Positions 24,050-36,950 of a stretch of DNA of 64,000 nt are shown here, one piece after another (position 1 is the stretch's first letter; every line of letters begins with the position of its first letter). The DNA comes from Norana najaformis (lineage: Eukaryota > Annelida > Clitellata > Crassiclitellata > Hormogastridae). The stretch lies in NCBI GenBank assembly GCA_964023275.1, contig OZ029921.1:7760806-7824805 (forward strand), in the 5' to 3' direction. The position numbers were made by a program, and so were the translations under genes. The notes below the pieces were generated by a model. It had not been told where the DNA came from and did no database searches. It worked only from the letters and a program-made list of their open reading frames with translations.

Positions 24050-27000
24050 ATGGCTACTAAACAGTTTGTCTGGATCGTTTTGCTTTGCCTGGCCATCCTA
24101 TCTCCGTCTTTCGAAAGCCAAGTGCACAGTGGTACAGATGAAGCACGCCAGGTAGCCTAAATATTGTCACTTCTATACTGTACCTAAGTATATATGCATA
24201 CGTATATATATGAATATTTTTATACATTTAAAATAGCGCCTTTTAGTTCCTCACAAAAGAGTTGCGCTCGCAGACCTAAGTGGAATCAAAGATCATTAAG
24301 AACAATAAGTTCACGTGTAGGTAACTGTTTGAATAACTAGAAAAGTTATTGCCTTAATTCCAATATTATTGTGGTGTATTTGCACAGAATTACTGTTATT
24401 TTGTTTATTTTTTTGCTGATTCTGCTTCGTGTAGCTGCAAGCTTTGAAGAAGGCGAAGCGTTTGGAACGTAGCGGTGGTTTCTCAAGAGGTAAACAACTA
24501 GTTATAAGCGCACAGGAAAACATTAATCGACTATATACAATCATCATCATGTGTGCTTTTCTTCGGAGGGTTGCGTTTATACTACGCACAGCCAGGCGTC
24601 TCTATTCTGGGACCGTCTCCAGGCCGTATACGTTCAGTGGGCACAGACCAGTTTCCACTGACTATATGGAATCTTCATGCATCTATATATATACTGTTGT
24701 CGCATAGAAACTTTGTCCTGCACTTCCTCTTATCAGAACTTGGTGGCTCTTCGAGCCATGACTCCGTCGCTGTAAAATGAAATATGTTCACGTTTGAGTA
24801 AGTGGTGCTACAATTAATCATAATTATTGCCTATAAATGTAAAGCAATCATGGGTAAGTATGATATGATATGAAATGATATGATATGAGATGACATGGAT
24901 GCATGGAGGCAGTCCATGGGATGTGTTGTTTATAAATTTATCGTCTGATTTTTACTTAAATTTTCTCGTTGTTGATAACTATGTTGTCGCTTTTCCGGCA
25001 AGATTATCCGTTTCTGTTTCGCTATTCAGATAAATTTTAATTATTTATTTCTTCATTATGTTTTTTTTGTGTTGCCGTGCGCGGTGGTCGGTTCCTCTGT
25101 ATTCTCTGTTTTTCAAGTCACGATTGGCACAGCAGAATTCCAACAGCGTCTGTTTAACGGTTTTTAGGTCCACTCTATTACTGGATGGCCCTCTTTAATA
25201 TTCTGTATTTGATGAGTCGCCAATGAAATGAAGAACTGGATTCATTTCTAATCTTACTCCTCGAACTATTCTACGATGAATGATCCTAGGTGCAGGGGTA
25301 AAGCAAGGGGCTCATTTTTCTTTTCAAGTCAGATCTGCCATTGGACAAATTCACTTTGCCATATCCTGCACCCAATGGCATTGAGATTCTGTCTGCTACT
25401 GGCAATAAACAGGTGTTTCTTGTAAGGATTTATCATCCACCATCACTCTCTTTCACTGATTTTCTTAATGAATTTCAGTCACTACTTGATTATTTGATTT
25501 CCTCTCCCTCTGGTGGGTGACTTTATTATTCATCTTGATGCAGTTATTCATTGTTCTTGATCATTTCTTGATGTGTTGGTAGGGCTGGACATGAAGCAAC
25601 TCATTACCTTCCTACACATAATACAGACCACATCTTGGATGTCTTGATAACTCTTCATTCTGTTTCGTTTCATTCTGTTACTACTTTTGATTCATATCTA
25701 TCAGATCATGTTGGCATTTCCTCAAAAATTTCACTACTCAATCGAACCGCCTCCAAATTATAAAACTGTTAAATTTCGCCCTTGGCATAAACTTGATTCA
25801 AATATCAAGCATGATATATTAGGATCTCCCTATGGTTAGGTCCTGCACAAACAGCTAATGAGCAAGCTATGCAGTTCCAGTCCACATTAACTGAGCTTCT
25901 TGACAGGCAAATTCCTTTAAGTCCACGACATGCGGCCATAGATCCCGGGATATAATCCGTTACGTATTTGAAGTCTGGCGTTCTTGCACCATTCCATAGT
26001 AGGCCTACTCTGACTAGAGCGCACATTGGCACAGCCTTGACCCAGTGCCCTATGATAGTTCGACGTAATGGATGCTTGTAGGGTATTATTAGTATTATTA
26101 TAATTCTTCTTCTTCTTCTTCTACTTATTATTATTATTATTATTACTATTACTACTACTACTACTACTATTATTGTTGTTGTTATAAATAATGTTATGAT
26201 GATGATGATGATGATGATGATAATGACAATCATCTGCAGCTGCTGCTGCTGATGATGATGATGGTAATCATGATCAGCAGCAGCAGTATCATCAGCATCA
26301 TCAGCGTCATCATCAGTTTCTTAGGAAGTATTTCGATCTCTGGTACAAACAATGATCAATTCAACTCTTTATAAATGATTTTCGTGTTATTTTAGCCACA
26401 CGCCTATCTCTAAGTCATAGTGGAACAGAAACTGGTGTCAACAAGAGAACAGAACTGCAGTTGGCTAAGTGTTGCTGTAAAGATGATGACAGTTCCAAAT
26501 GTAATTTGAACTAGATATATGTTTTATAACTCAACTGTTAAGTATCAAATCTTTCATGATGACTCTTGTACACATGGATAATTTGAATATTGCATCACAA
26601 AAATTCCTGAATCTTCTTTACGGCTTCAATATTAAGTAGTATATCTCTTTCCAAACTTATGTGATGGGTCATACACTTGATCTCCTTATAACTTGGCCCA
26701 GCTCTTCCGGTGTCAAAATATCTCTCCTTCTGAGTCATATTGGTCCGACCACATTCCTATTATTGCTTAACTTTCTTTCCATCATAAGCCGCATTCCACC
26801 TAATCTTTCATCAGTTACTACCATTGGTAAATGCTCATTGTTTCAGCCTCCACAGATGACGTCACTGCATGCCTACAAGATCGCACCCTAAAAGAAGTGC
26901 AATTTACTACTCAGTTTTTCATCACACTCTTCTCTTGCACAGTTATGTCAGTTTATTACAGTTATTCAGGTCTAATCTTAAACGTACCTTTTTCGACGTG

Positions 27001-28062
27001 CTCATCCACCATAGTCTGACTTCCGGTTTATCTGATTCTTCGGATTTCAACAGGGCTTCTCCAACGCACTTTGATTTGTAACTTCAGTCCCATTTGAACT
27101 AACCGTTCATGGATGTCTTGTGCATTATGATAAAGTCGTTATAGAAGTCATTATATCCTAAAAATCTATACATGATTAAAATTGTACCATCCCGAAAGTT
27201 CTTATTTATTACAAGCCAATGCTAGACATCGTCAATGTTGTCCTTTGAGGTGAGTGATCCTTGGATTGAAGGGCATGAAAAAATTGAACAACTTTTCCAA
27301 ATGAATGGCACAACTTGAATGAGAAACTTCAGTTTAACATGGCAGACGTCTAACCCCACATGCAAAATTGCTGTACTCTGTTCATTATTTAAATACTAGT
27401 AAATAATTATAATTTTTAATTTTCATTTTATATTCATTATATAACATTTGCGATTAGGCCCCTGCATATTTCTTTCATTAAATGTTGTATAGTTTCCATT
27501 TATGGTTGAGCTAAGTCAACTATTACTTAAATGGCTGCTTTTCTTATAATTGTTATCTACAAACTGCGATTTATGGTTTAAAGTATTGTTGCGAGGAATT
27601 AGACCTCTGGCCTGGAGCCTATCGATTGTGAAAAATACATCCAAACGGAGAATGATCCATATCTGTAAGAAGAGCGCCCTCTTCTCTTTATCACGAAACG
27701 TCAAATCATGGTTACTTATTCATTGTTAAAAATTACAAAATTGAGATAATTCGCAACGAACGATTTATTACTTTATCGTGTTTACTGGGCGGCAGACGAA
27801 AAGAAAATTTAACTCCTAAAAGATTAGTTCGATTTTAGTATTCGACTGTTATGTTCAAGGCCTACTAATTAAAATAAAATTTGTTTATTTTTTAGTTTAT
27901 TATGAAATTCCTGGCAGCGGATGTTCAGTGTCATGTAGCTGGCCTGGATGGGCTGGCAAGTTTGGGTGTTCATGCGACAAAAATTTGTTATGCTGCCATT
28001 GCTATTGTCACTGGTGGCATGGCCCCGTCTGCAAACCGCGAGAATTCATCGAATACGTCTAA
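24050..28062 (+). CDS. A3: secreted Cys-rich protein, tandem paralogue
   Basis: Exons 24050-24151, 24435-24489, 26396-26500 and 27896-28062 give about 142 aa. Exon 1 (MATKQFVWIVLLCLAILS) lacks the Cys after the signal peptide that A1 and A2 have (HSG instead of HSC). Exon 2 is shorter than in A1: I placed its donor at AGAG|GTAAAC because that keeps phase 1; a later GTTATA is the alternative and makes this exon the least certain. Exon 3 has GVNKR, then TELQLAKCCCK. Exon 4 reads EIPGSGCSVSCSWPGWAGKF with the full nine-Cys pattern, CCHCYCHWWHGPVC and a short IEYV end. A different frame over exon 4 is longer and open (from 27902), but it destroys the Cys pattern shared by the other copies and is judged spurious. 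Confidence 0.75.
24850..24900. repeat. (GATAT)n run, with a longer copy at 60640-60720
   Basis: Pentamer gatat/gatac repeats followed by gatgcatggaggcagt in both units 3 and 5. It is longer in unit 5. Confidence 0.75.
25240..25800 (+). mobile_element. LINE endonuclease fragment in intron 2 of A3
   Basis: Short in-frame pieces such as VFLVRIYHPPSLSFTDFLNE and TDHILDVLITLHSVSF, then SDHVGISS, fit the C-terminal half of an apurinic-type LINE endonuclease. Several stops and frame changes break it. Confidence 0.55.
25930..26095 (-). mobile_element. Fragment of restriction-endonuclease LINE
   Basis: On the minus strand YKHPLRRTIIGHWVKAVP matches the better preserved copies at 41.8 and 62.1 kb and ends against a (TTC/TTA)n run in the same way. 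It is short and degraded. Confidence 0.6.
26095..26310. repeat. Compound trinucleotide microsatellite before exon 3 of A3
   Basis: (TTC), (TTA), (ACT), (GAT) and (CAG/CAT) runs, directly after a reverse-oriented LINE fragment, as in A4 and unit 5. Confidence 0.9.
26620..27090 (+). mobile_element. Probable LINE endonuclease-end fragment in intron 3 of A3
   Basis: Copy of the 4480-4985 segment (GHTLDLLITWPSSSGVKISL) at the equivalent intron position, broken into three frames. Confidence 0.45.
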
Positions 28063-28569
28063 GTCTGAAACGTTCCTCAGAACTAGTGAACGGCATATTA
28101 TAAAAATTGGCTTCATTTTAAGGCATTCAACATGCATGCACTAATGAATCTAGAAAATTCATTGAAAACAAAAATATACGTAAGAAAACAATGATAGCAA
28201 TAAAATAATAAGTGAAAAATTAAATGAGTGACGTTACTGATGATTTGTTGGGTTGTTGCTTTCAATAATGATGAGAAAAACAATAGGAATAATGATATGA
28301 GTGGTGCATGACTCCGTTCCTATTTTCCTCTTCTCTCTGGAGCAAGACCAACCGATAAAAATCTATAAGATAAAAATGCGCGTGACATTACGCAATTATA
28401 TTAAATTCTTAAGTTTATAAAGTATAGCATAAATCAAAACCGCTTAGTAGTTATTTAGTCTTAATACATAATTGCAGTACGTCCAGTAGTCCATCACCGT
28501 AATAAAGTTTGACTGTTCCTAACTGTTCCTATTTCCTATTATACCCTTTGAGATAAAAGAAGTCCATCA

Positions 28570-28850
28570 ATGGTATCTGGATGCATCTAGGTCCATAGAC
28601 TCCACAAATCAGTCGTTACAGCAAACTGATATTCTTTCGCTAACTTCTTTTCTAATTCCCTTTTTATTTCTTCCGATTCTGCATGAAGGTGACGATACAC
28701 TGGAAAAATCAACAGACATGCTTTTACCGACTGATAGCATATTTTTTTGCAAAATCTTAGAACCTTCTTCCTCGACTATAGAGAATGGAAGAATATTTGT
28801 AGCACACATCCTGACAATACAGAAGTCTTTTTTTTCCAAATCTAGCAACG
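28570..28850 (-). mobile_element. hAT transposase remnant, unit 3 (best preserved)
   Basis: The minus strand encodes CATNILPFSIVEEEGSKILQ, then KSMSVDFSSV, and in the next frame FAVTTDLWSLWT, a recognisable hAT transposase core. It lies about 0.5 kb behind the A3 stop codon. Confidence 0.65.
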
Positions 28851-29649
28851 ATCACAACCAATCGCGACGAATTTCCAAGGATATCGTAATATCGACGATT
28901 TTCACAGAAAATGTAAAACGGCCGCTCAACAAAAGCTTCAGAAGGTCGTACGATTTACGAATAGAACTACCACGTGTCGAATAACTTTCGAATAATAAAT
29001 CTCCAGAGCAATAATTTGCACGAATCCTCGCAACTTTATCTTCGGATTGCCGTAAATTATCAAACTGAGTAACATTTGAGACCTACACTATGGCCCGTGT
29101 TCGGCGTTAACTAAAAGGCTATAAATACGCGTTGTATGATAAGAAAAAGACTATAAGGACAAGTTAAACTTATAATGAGATGGTCTCTAGTTTGTCTTTT
29201 GAATCGTCCAAACATGACATCCGCAAAGAATTACTTACTTTGAACCACTCCACTTATCTGAATTTGTCCGCATTTGCCGTTACCCTCCCCATTCCCAACG
29301 GAGCACTAAGACCTGTGAATTAGGCTTATCTGTTCATATTGCAGAGCTAACTGAGCTATGTAGTGGGATACTTTGATACTGTCGTGCCCAGCAGAAGGAC
29401 TCTAATAATTTAGATGCCATGCGGTACGGAGTTCCGTCTGACTGAAGTTGGTGTTTAAGACACTGTATGTACTGAAATAACAGAATGTAACAAACTTAGA
29501 TTTGGACGTCTGCACTGGGCATAACCTCTTCCCTTTGTCCGCATTTTGATGTCCCCACCCTCCTTATTGCGAACGTCTTTCATGGACGACCTCTAGGTGC
29601 TATTGCCAACGAACTTACGTACATGTTTTGGACCAGGTTGATTTCTTCC

Positions 29650-31080
29650 AATGCACGGAAGGTGCATTTTGTATATGGTTTACTAGCTGAAGAAACTAAT
29701 TTAGCACGTCGGCTTACACCCCTACTGACTAACCGGTAGTAGACGTGTAAGCGAGATTTTAGCTGCAGGCATAAACTAATCTCGATTTCTGTAATCCGCA
29801 ATCATTATTTTACGAGGCAATTTAACCCAGCAATACTTCTCATTTGGAATAATAAATGAGGACGCGTGTGAGGGCCAGCAAATTACTTACTTGCTTACTT
29901 AGCTCTTAGCGAATTAATCGTAATAGCGACGACGTATATAATGATAAAGACATAAGTTTGCGATTTTTGTTCCGATGACGTCATCGCAACATGGATGATG
30001 TCGTCTTTGGCACTATCGTTTCGTGCCTTGGAAACCAAGTTTATATGGCATGCCAATCGAATTGGAAGAGATGGGAAGAAACGTTATTTCGAGCTGAAAA
30101 TGTTTGAAAATCATCAAACAGAAAGAAGCAAAAATCTGAAGTTCGACATGAGAACTGTTCCTGTTGAAGAAAAATCTACAAGAAATCGAATGATCGACAT
30201 AAATTTGTCATTTCGAGCAGAAACTCAGTGAAAATCATCGAACAGAAAGAACCAGAAATTTGAAGTTCGATATGAGAACTGTTCTTGTTGAAGACAAATC
30301 TACCAAAATTCGAATGATCGACAAAATTTCATTTCGAACAGAAAGTCATTGATCAGACAGAAATCCGAAGTTAAATGTAAGAATTGTTTAACTTGATGGC
30401 ATAACTGATCAACATTTTCAATACTAATCGATCGATAGATTTAAAAATCTCATCAAATCTGGAAACTATTTTAGCGCCTTAATTATAATGGAATGCACAA
30501 GGTATCAATCGTTTGCCACTTGAGCAAAACTGCACATTCCAAAACACATTCCATTGGAACAAGTCGAGATTTCGGAGACCCCGTGAGACTTTTGAAGAAG
30601 TCTAATTACTAATTAGCCTTTATTTGTAATCTGAAAAGGTCATACCAAGTAAGTAATAAGTGAGTAAGCAATTAATAATGCATTTGTTAACACGCCATAT
30701 GTCCATCGACTGAATTAGAAATCGTAGGCGTTGGTGAGCCACAGCGGTCAGACAACAAAAGCAAAGCGTACTAGCTCGTTGTCTTCATTTATCCCAGTTT
30801 CGAATCATCAGCAACGTGAAATATTCGACTTGAAACTCTAATTCCAAATGGCAATAGAGTTTAGCCAAGTCATGGGCCAGATATGTGCAAGTCTAATGTA
30901 TTATTTAATCATTATGCGGAATTTCTTAAATTTCTTACTGCAGGTACGCATCCTTGGTGACGAAGGATCTTCTGAGATGAGTTGCGAATATTATGGTGCC
31001 TCGCTGCCTATCTTTGTCTCGTCTCTGTCTGTCTGTGTTTGTGTGTGTGTGTGTTAGTCGTAGAATTCGAGGCCTCTGGC
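29650..31080. other. Spacer between units 3 and 4, no gene recognised
   Basis: It contains a local duplication of about 110 bases: the block with gaaagaagcaaaaatctgaa at about 30120 and gaaagaaccagaaatttgaa at about 30245, each followed by gaatgatcgaca. A 78-codon frame covers the first copy. Nothing further. Confidence 0.5.
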
Positions 31081-31083
31081 GTC

Positions 31084-31212
31084 GCGTAAAACCCCGTAAG
31101 CCAAGTCGTGGATTTTGTTAGTGGTAGGAACCCATGGTGCCTCTGGCATGGCGTAAAACCCCGTAAGCTTCTGGGGTCTGTTCGGTCACTGGCGCGGCGT
31201 AAAACCCCGTAA
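31084..31212. repeat. Three spaced copies of a 16-17 base motif
   Basis: gcgtaaaaccccgtaa occurs at 31086, 31151 and 31197, each copy following ctggcg or ctggca. Spacing is about 65 and 46 bases. It lies just after a (GT)n run and about 350 bases before the LTR element. No family was recognised. Confidence 0.7.
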
Positions 31213-31559
31213 CCCGATTTTGTTTGCGTTTTGTCGTCTAGTGCCCGGAGAGACTCGAGGAAGGAGAACTGAGGGACAGAAAGCGAAGAGTCCCTGGAAA
31301 CTGAGGGAAGAGTTGGAAGACTGCCATCGAACAGCAGCAACATGTTCAAATCGGACAATATGTTACACTGTATTAATTCTAATACAATTTAATTGATTAA
31401 TATTCACGTGTTAAAGAAACTTTTAAATATATAGACTCTTGAATAGATAAAAAAATGTATGCTTACTGAAATAATGAACGAGCTAATTATAATATAGTCT
31501 AGAAAGGAATCCGTACATAAATGAAACTTAAAATACAACTGTATACAAGTCCAGTGAAC

Positions 31560-34500
31560 TATAACCGAGCTAGTTCAGGTATATTTGTAAGTAAGTAAAG
31601 TAGTAGTAGTCGTCAGTAGATTACCAGAGTTACTCAATAGTCGTTGCTGGCCAGTACGTAGGCAGTGAAGCGAATGATTTATTAGGACCTTAGTTCAGAG
31701 CAGCAACACAGCTAGCCAGTAGCCCTAAGCTACAGAGGTCAGATTCTTAGAAACGGACGGGCCGCAAGTTACACTGTGTGGAAGGGCTATTGTTGGTAGC
31801 AATGCAGGTGAGCTATGGAATGCAGCAGGAGTGTAGCTTAGTCAAAAGGATTCCGCTGGGGTAAGCTGAGCAATCCACAGGGAGCAAGCAATCTCCAGGT
31901 ACATCAGGGGGCTTTGCAGCTAAGCACGAGAGGTCCACGTGATAGCCAGATGGATGTCCACAGCTATACAATTGACTTCGGAGAATCAGAACCAAAAGGC
32001 ACACGACAGCTGATGTCAGCTCGGGTCTTGGGTACTGACCGGCCCAGAAGGAATGCGCCCAGAGTTCAGAGGATTCAGGTAGAAAAGAGCTCGCAGACTG
32101 CACACAGGGATCAGTCAGTCAATCCGCAGAGAAGACCAGAAGAGGAGGACTGCTCGGCCGTTTGACCAAGATCAAGGTGCAGACTAGGAGAACTGCACGT
32201 GAGTCTCGTCAGGAGGAGAGATTCGCACATCGAGAAGGAGTCGGAGTTCAGACGTCATGCAGAAAGGTCGTAGCAGAATGTAGAGAAGATAGACTAGCGT
32301 CTTCTGGCGCTACAGTAATCGTTATGGGTAGAGTAGTCTAAAGTTCGTCGCAGACTAAGTCCTTGCTCCGAATCTCGCTCGCGTTGCAACAGACTATAAT
32401 GTATTCGTGTGAGAAAAGACAATCACAACTAAAAGATTGAAAATCGCACACTGCGATCCGGACGTGAAACTGGTGGTGCAAGAAATAAACACTACCATAG
32501 TTGGTGGCAGAACCTGGTTCGTTCCCCTTTGTCCTCTCGCAGCGAGCAAACGCCTACACCGAAATAGGCAACACGTTCCCTACGTCAACGCGAGAAGTCA
32601 ACGGAGCCTCAAAGCCGACATTAAAGTCCGACGAAACTTTTCATTTTCCACCTATAACCGATTAGTTTCAACCATCGTTCCGGGAAGATCGACATCATGA
32701 TAACCACCACGTCTTCCGATCTCCTTTCGCCTGCGAAAATCCACCTTTCGCTCAACTGCCCAACGATCGACATTCAATCATCATTCATCCGTACCAGCCA
32801 GATAGCCCATTCAAGATGTCCGGACGCGCAATCCCGACTCTTGCCTCACCAAACTCATCCAATTCTTCAATCCAAGGAACAGACACTGCCTTGCAGGACA
32901 TCAAAGGCCATGATCGTCTTGCAGTCAAGTCGCCTGTTCCAACGAGTCATCGCTGAGACCATACAACATTCAATGGCAATATAAGGGTAACCTATGAAGC
33001 CATATAATAATCATATTCATTCATGAAATCATTCACTATCACGTAGCTACGTAGCGCTATATCATTTTTGTCATATTCGCTTTTCATCAACTACATGTTA
33101 ATTTCGCAACTTTCGAATCGTAACTAAGTAAGTTTCGAACAACAATTTTGTAACGTAACCAAGCAAGCCAAACAATTACCAGCAGCAAGTCAGTCGCGTA
33201 GTCCTGTCATCTCAGTCTTGTAATGTACATAATAGCAGTAATTTTTTTAACGAAGTGCTTCTTAATATGAGTTTTTAACATTAGACCTACAATTGGCGTA
33301 GCTTATACATAATTTTAGTTGCTTGTACTTATTATGTGAAGGCTAAGAATATCATATTACGCTTTCGCTTTTAAATGAGGATTTTCTACACTGTAAAAAA
33401 AGCAGTCCGCATTTTGCAATTATTGGGTGCATCAGTTTACGCACAGAAATCTCATTTCTCTTCCCAGAAGATCATTTAAGGCTGACTTCTAATGAAAAAA
33501 CAGTTCAGTATTCATTAGATTGGATAATTATAATCATAACGCATCATTTAAGAACTGCTTAATCTTGATTGCAACTCGATTTAACCGCATCATAAGCGAT
33601 AGGCCTACTTGTGAGTTAATAACAACGCATTACAATTTTAAGCAGACCTTATAGATCTGCACGCTGAAAGTTCATGTGCAATGTTGATTCTGATCACGGT
33701 ATATTTGCAAATGTCATACGTCTGATTGAACACGAAGTCTGTACCAGTGTAAAGTAATGTGAGTGACGTCAGATTTATATATAGCGCGATCGCAGGACAT
33801 GTAAATTCCCTCATTGCGGAGATATGATGAATGAAGTTGAATTCGTGCGCAGTCGCACGCAGAGTCAAGTTAAGCCCGTGCCTACACGCACGCTGAGCGT
33901 TTTCTTACGAGTTTATGTGAATTATTATTTTATATTTTTTACGAGTCACTCATGTAGCATAGCAGAGCAGCAATCGTAAGTAAGTCAGATAGTTCGTGAT
34001 AAGAGTAAAAGATCGTGCCAGATCTAAAATGCACATAGTATGCATCAGCAAGGTTACGCTAAGATCAGATTATTATAGGCCTCGGTTGCATAAGCCAAGA
34101 AAAGTAATTCAGTAAGGAAGATCTGTCGCAGTCGCATGTCAGCAATAGTCAGTAATATAAGCAGCTCAAGTATTTTTCGGAAAATCATCCAGTCAGACAA
34201 GTACAGATTTGAACCCAATACGAGATTGAATCCTCACTTAAGATCGAGATCCACGTGCAAAGATCATTCAGCTTTTCAGTTATATTATAACTTTTATAAT
34301 TTTTGCTTTTCGATTTGTGTTTAACTTTCACGTTAGATTAAAATTATATTTCTGTTAGTGCATGCAACTATATCTGTGTATTTTTCCGATATATTTTATG
34401 TAAAGTTATGATGGAATGAACGAATGAGCTGAGAACACAAGGCAATCAACCGTCTTCGCCTTCGACGCTGTCAAGTTACACAAGCACAGCGTTATCATCT

Positions 34501-35800
34501 CAGCCATGGGTCATAACCGATCAGAAACTTGTCAAGGACACATTCAGAACTCTGATCAAAGAACAATGTCGTCCTCAAAACTGATTCCCTCTGATCTTTC
34601 CATCATACCTTATTTGTGTTTAATGTGTAGAACTTATATTAGGACTTAGGACTCGCATAACGTAATGAGACTAATTGAACACTTAGACACTTTCTTTCCC
34701 GGGAGCAAGCTAGCAACTTCAGCGAATCTTTAGGACAATCTAGATGCCTTTCATTCTCATTTCATCCGTAACTATTATCGCATATTCTCATCTGCATATC
34801 ATTATGCCCCATTAGTTTTAATGCATAACCCTAGAGCGCTATCGAAGTCGAACGGGACGTTCGCATTTTTCAGACCAGGAGGGGATATAACCGAGCTAGT
34901 TCAGGTATATTTGTAAGTAAAGTAGTAGTAGTCGTCAGTAGATTACCAGACTTACTCAATAGTCGTTGCTGGCCAGTGCGTAGGCAGTGAGGCGAATGAT
35001 TTATTAGGACCTTAGTTCAGAGCAGCAACACAGCTAGCCAGTAGCCCTAAGCTACAGAGGTCAGATTCTTAAAAACGGACGGGCCGCAAGTTACGCTGTG
35101 TGGAAGGGCTATTGTTGGTAGCAATGCAGGTGAGCTATGGAATGCAGCAGGAGTGTAGCTTAGTCAAAAGGATTCCGCTGGGGTAAGCTGAGCAATCCAC
35201 AGGGAGCAAGCAATCTCCAGGTACATCAGGGGGCTTTGCAGCTAAGCACGAGAGGTCCACGTGATAGCCAGATGGATGTCCACAGCTATACAATTGACTT
35301 CGGAGAATCAGAACCAAAAGGCACACGACAGCTGATGTCAGCTCGGGTCTTGGGTACTGACCGGCCCAGAAGGAATGCGCCCAGAGTTCAGAGGATTCAG
35401 GTAGAAAAGAGCTCGCAGACTGCACACAGGGGTCAGTCAGTCAATCCGCAGAGAAGACCAGAAGAGGAGGACTGCTCGGCCGTTTGACCAAGATCAAGGT
35501 GCAGACTAGGAGAACTGCACGTGAGTCTCGTCAGGAGGAGAGATTCGCACATCGAGAAGGAGTCGGAGTTCAGACGTCATGCAGAAAGGTCGTAGCAGAA
35601 TGTAGAGAAGATAGACTAGCGTCTTCTGGCGCTACAGTAATCGTTATGGGTAGAGCAGCCTAAAGTTTGTCGTAGACTATGTCGCTTGCTCCACAACTGA
35701 ATTAGAATCACGCTCGCGTTACTACGAACACTGATTGAAAGTGAATCTCTAATAAACGATGTAAAGGTGCAATGCGAGACAGAACTCAAACACTATCACA
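31560..35800 (+). mobile_element. LTR retrotransposon-like element without recognisable coding region, 4.24 kb
   Basis: Direct repeats of about 0.9 kb (31560-32499 and 34886-35800) flank about 2.39 kb of internal sequence. A 4-bp gaac is repeated at both outer edges. TGGTGGCAGAACCTGG directly after the left repeat fits a primer-binding site, and accaggagggga just before the right repeat fits a polypurine tract. No gag or pol domain was seen inside, so it looks like a non-autonomous (LARD-like) element. The repeats are nearly identical over most of their length and diverge only toward their 3' ends, suggesting a fairly young insertion. Structurally the frame of the element looks whole. Confidence 0.75.
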
Positions 35801-36356
35801 GAACTATAGATAGTAGCTCCATATGCAACTCAGAAAGGAAAACGAAAAAGAAAAACTAATAGATGGACATTTGGCGTGTTAACAAATGTCTTACTTACTT
35901 AATTACTAAATAGTATATATTAGCAATTCAGTTAGCAGTTGAACAGATGATATTAAATAGTGTCGCTTCTGCCTTTTAAACAATTTCAAACTTGAAAACA
36001 TACGAATGTTCATTGGCAAAGCATTCCAAACTGAAGAACAAGTGAATTTAATGCTAATAATCGAGTGTTGGTGCGAGCAAACCTACCATAATAATTACCT
36101 TGAGTCCTAGTAAAATATGAGTGATGATCGGTAATGTTCAAGTAGCTATCAAACTTTGATAGTAGTAGTTTATGTTGATAATTACAGTATGCATAAACAC
36201 AGAAATTTGAAACTTAATAATGAAATTAATTTGTAAAATATTTAAATTAACAAAATAGTGTTCAATATCCTTCCTTGGAAAGTTTTGGTAACAATTCTAA
36301 GAACAAGGCGCTGCGAAGCAAACAAGCATTTTATAAACGGAGAGATAATTAGTGAG

Positions 36357-36697
36357 GATATGACAATATTCCTACATGAAAACAATATTTCAACGATTTC
36401 TCGCTCAACCGATGGACATTTGGCGTGTTAACAAATGCATTACTTACTTATATGTCCAACATATGGGCCACAATGTAGAATATATGAAGCTCATATGGAA
36501 ATAATGTCATATTCTCCCCATACCTTCAGCATGTGACATTGGTGATCGGGAAAAGGAATGATGAGCGCCGAATAAAGCGTTCGCAGCACCGGTTACTCTC
36601 ACCGACTGTGAATCCCTAGACAGATAGTAGACAACGTGGCAACCGGATATCTCATGTGACCAATTTTGTCATGGACAGTCAGAATACTATAAAATGA
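36357..36697. repeat. Dispersed repeat, about 340 bp, second copy
   Basis: Second copy of the 11.2-kb repeat at high similarity, including caaatgcattacttactta and gaatgatgagcgccgaataa. A 35-base piece (gatggacatttggcgtgtta region) also stands alone at 35860-35905. Confidence 0.65.
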
Positions 36698-36749
36698 TGA
36701 TGATGACGATTATGATGAGAGTGATGACGATGATGATGATGAAGGGTTT

Positions 36750-36950
36750 TCTAATCGAAGGCAGGTCCATTGGCTTTATGCCACCCGGGGATGAGATGAG
36801 TGAGGTGGTTTCCCGTTGCCTTCTTCACATACAATTGTAGGTGAGCAACTTGTCCAAGGTCGCTATGCAGTGGCTTGAGGCAGATTCGAACCCGTGACCA
36901 TCCGGCTACGAGGCACAGACCATAGCACTACACCACCGCGTGCCATACTG
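36750..36950 (-). mobile_element. SINE-B, tRNA-derived, reverse orientation
   Basis: On the minus strand, ggcacgcggtggtgtagtgc (box A region) and ggttcgaatc (box B) are followed by gcctcaagccactgcatagc, cttggacaagttgctc and a body with cgggaaaccacctcactcat. It is followed by a GAT-rich run. Confidence 0.7.

Larger units (their letters stand above)
19862..29650 (+). repeat. Tandem segmental duplication, unit 3
   Basis: Holds A3 and a longer upstream segment (about 20.0-22.9 kb) that also precedes A4 (36.7-39.1 kb) at very high similarity. The 3' flank (28.4-29.5 kb) matches the hAT-bearing tail of units 1 and 2 but lacks their SINE. Confidence 0.75.

Noticed and set aside
27902-28144. 80-codon frame over exon 4 of A3, with a similar frame in A4 (43256-43438)
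   Set aside because: Shared only because the exons are close copies; it lacks a signal peptide and the frame is broken in A1 and A2, while the Cys frame is kept in all four.
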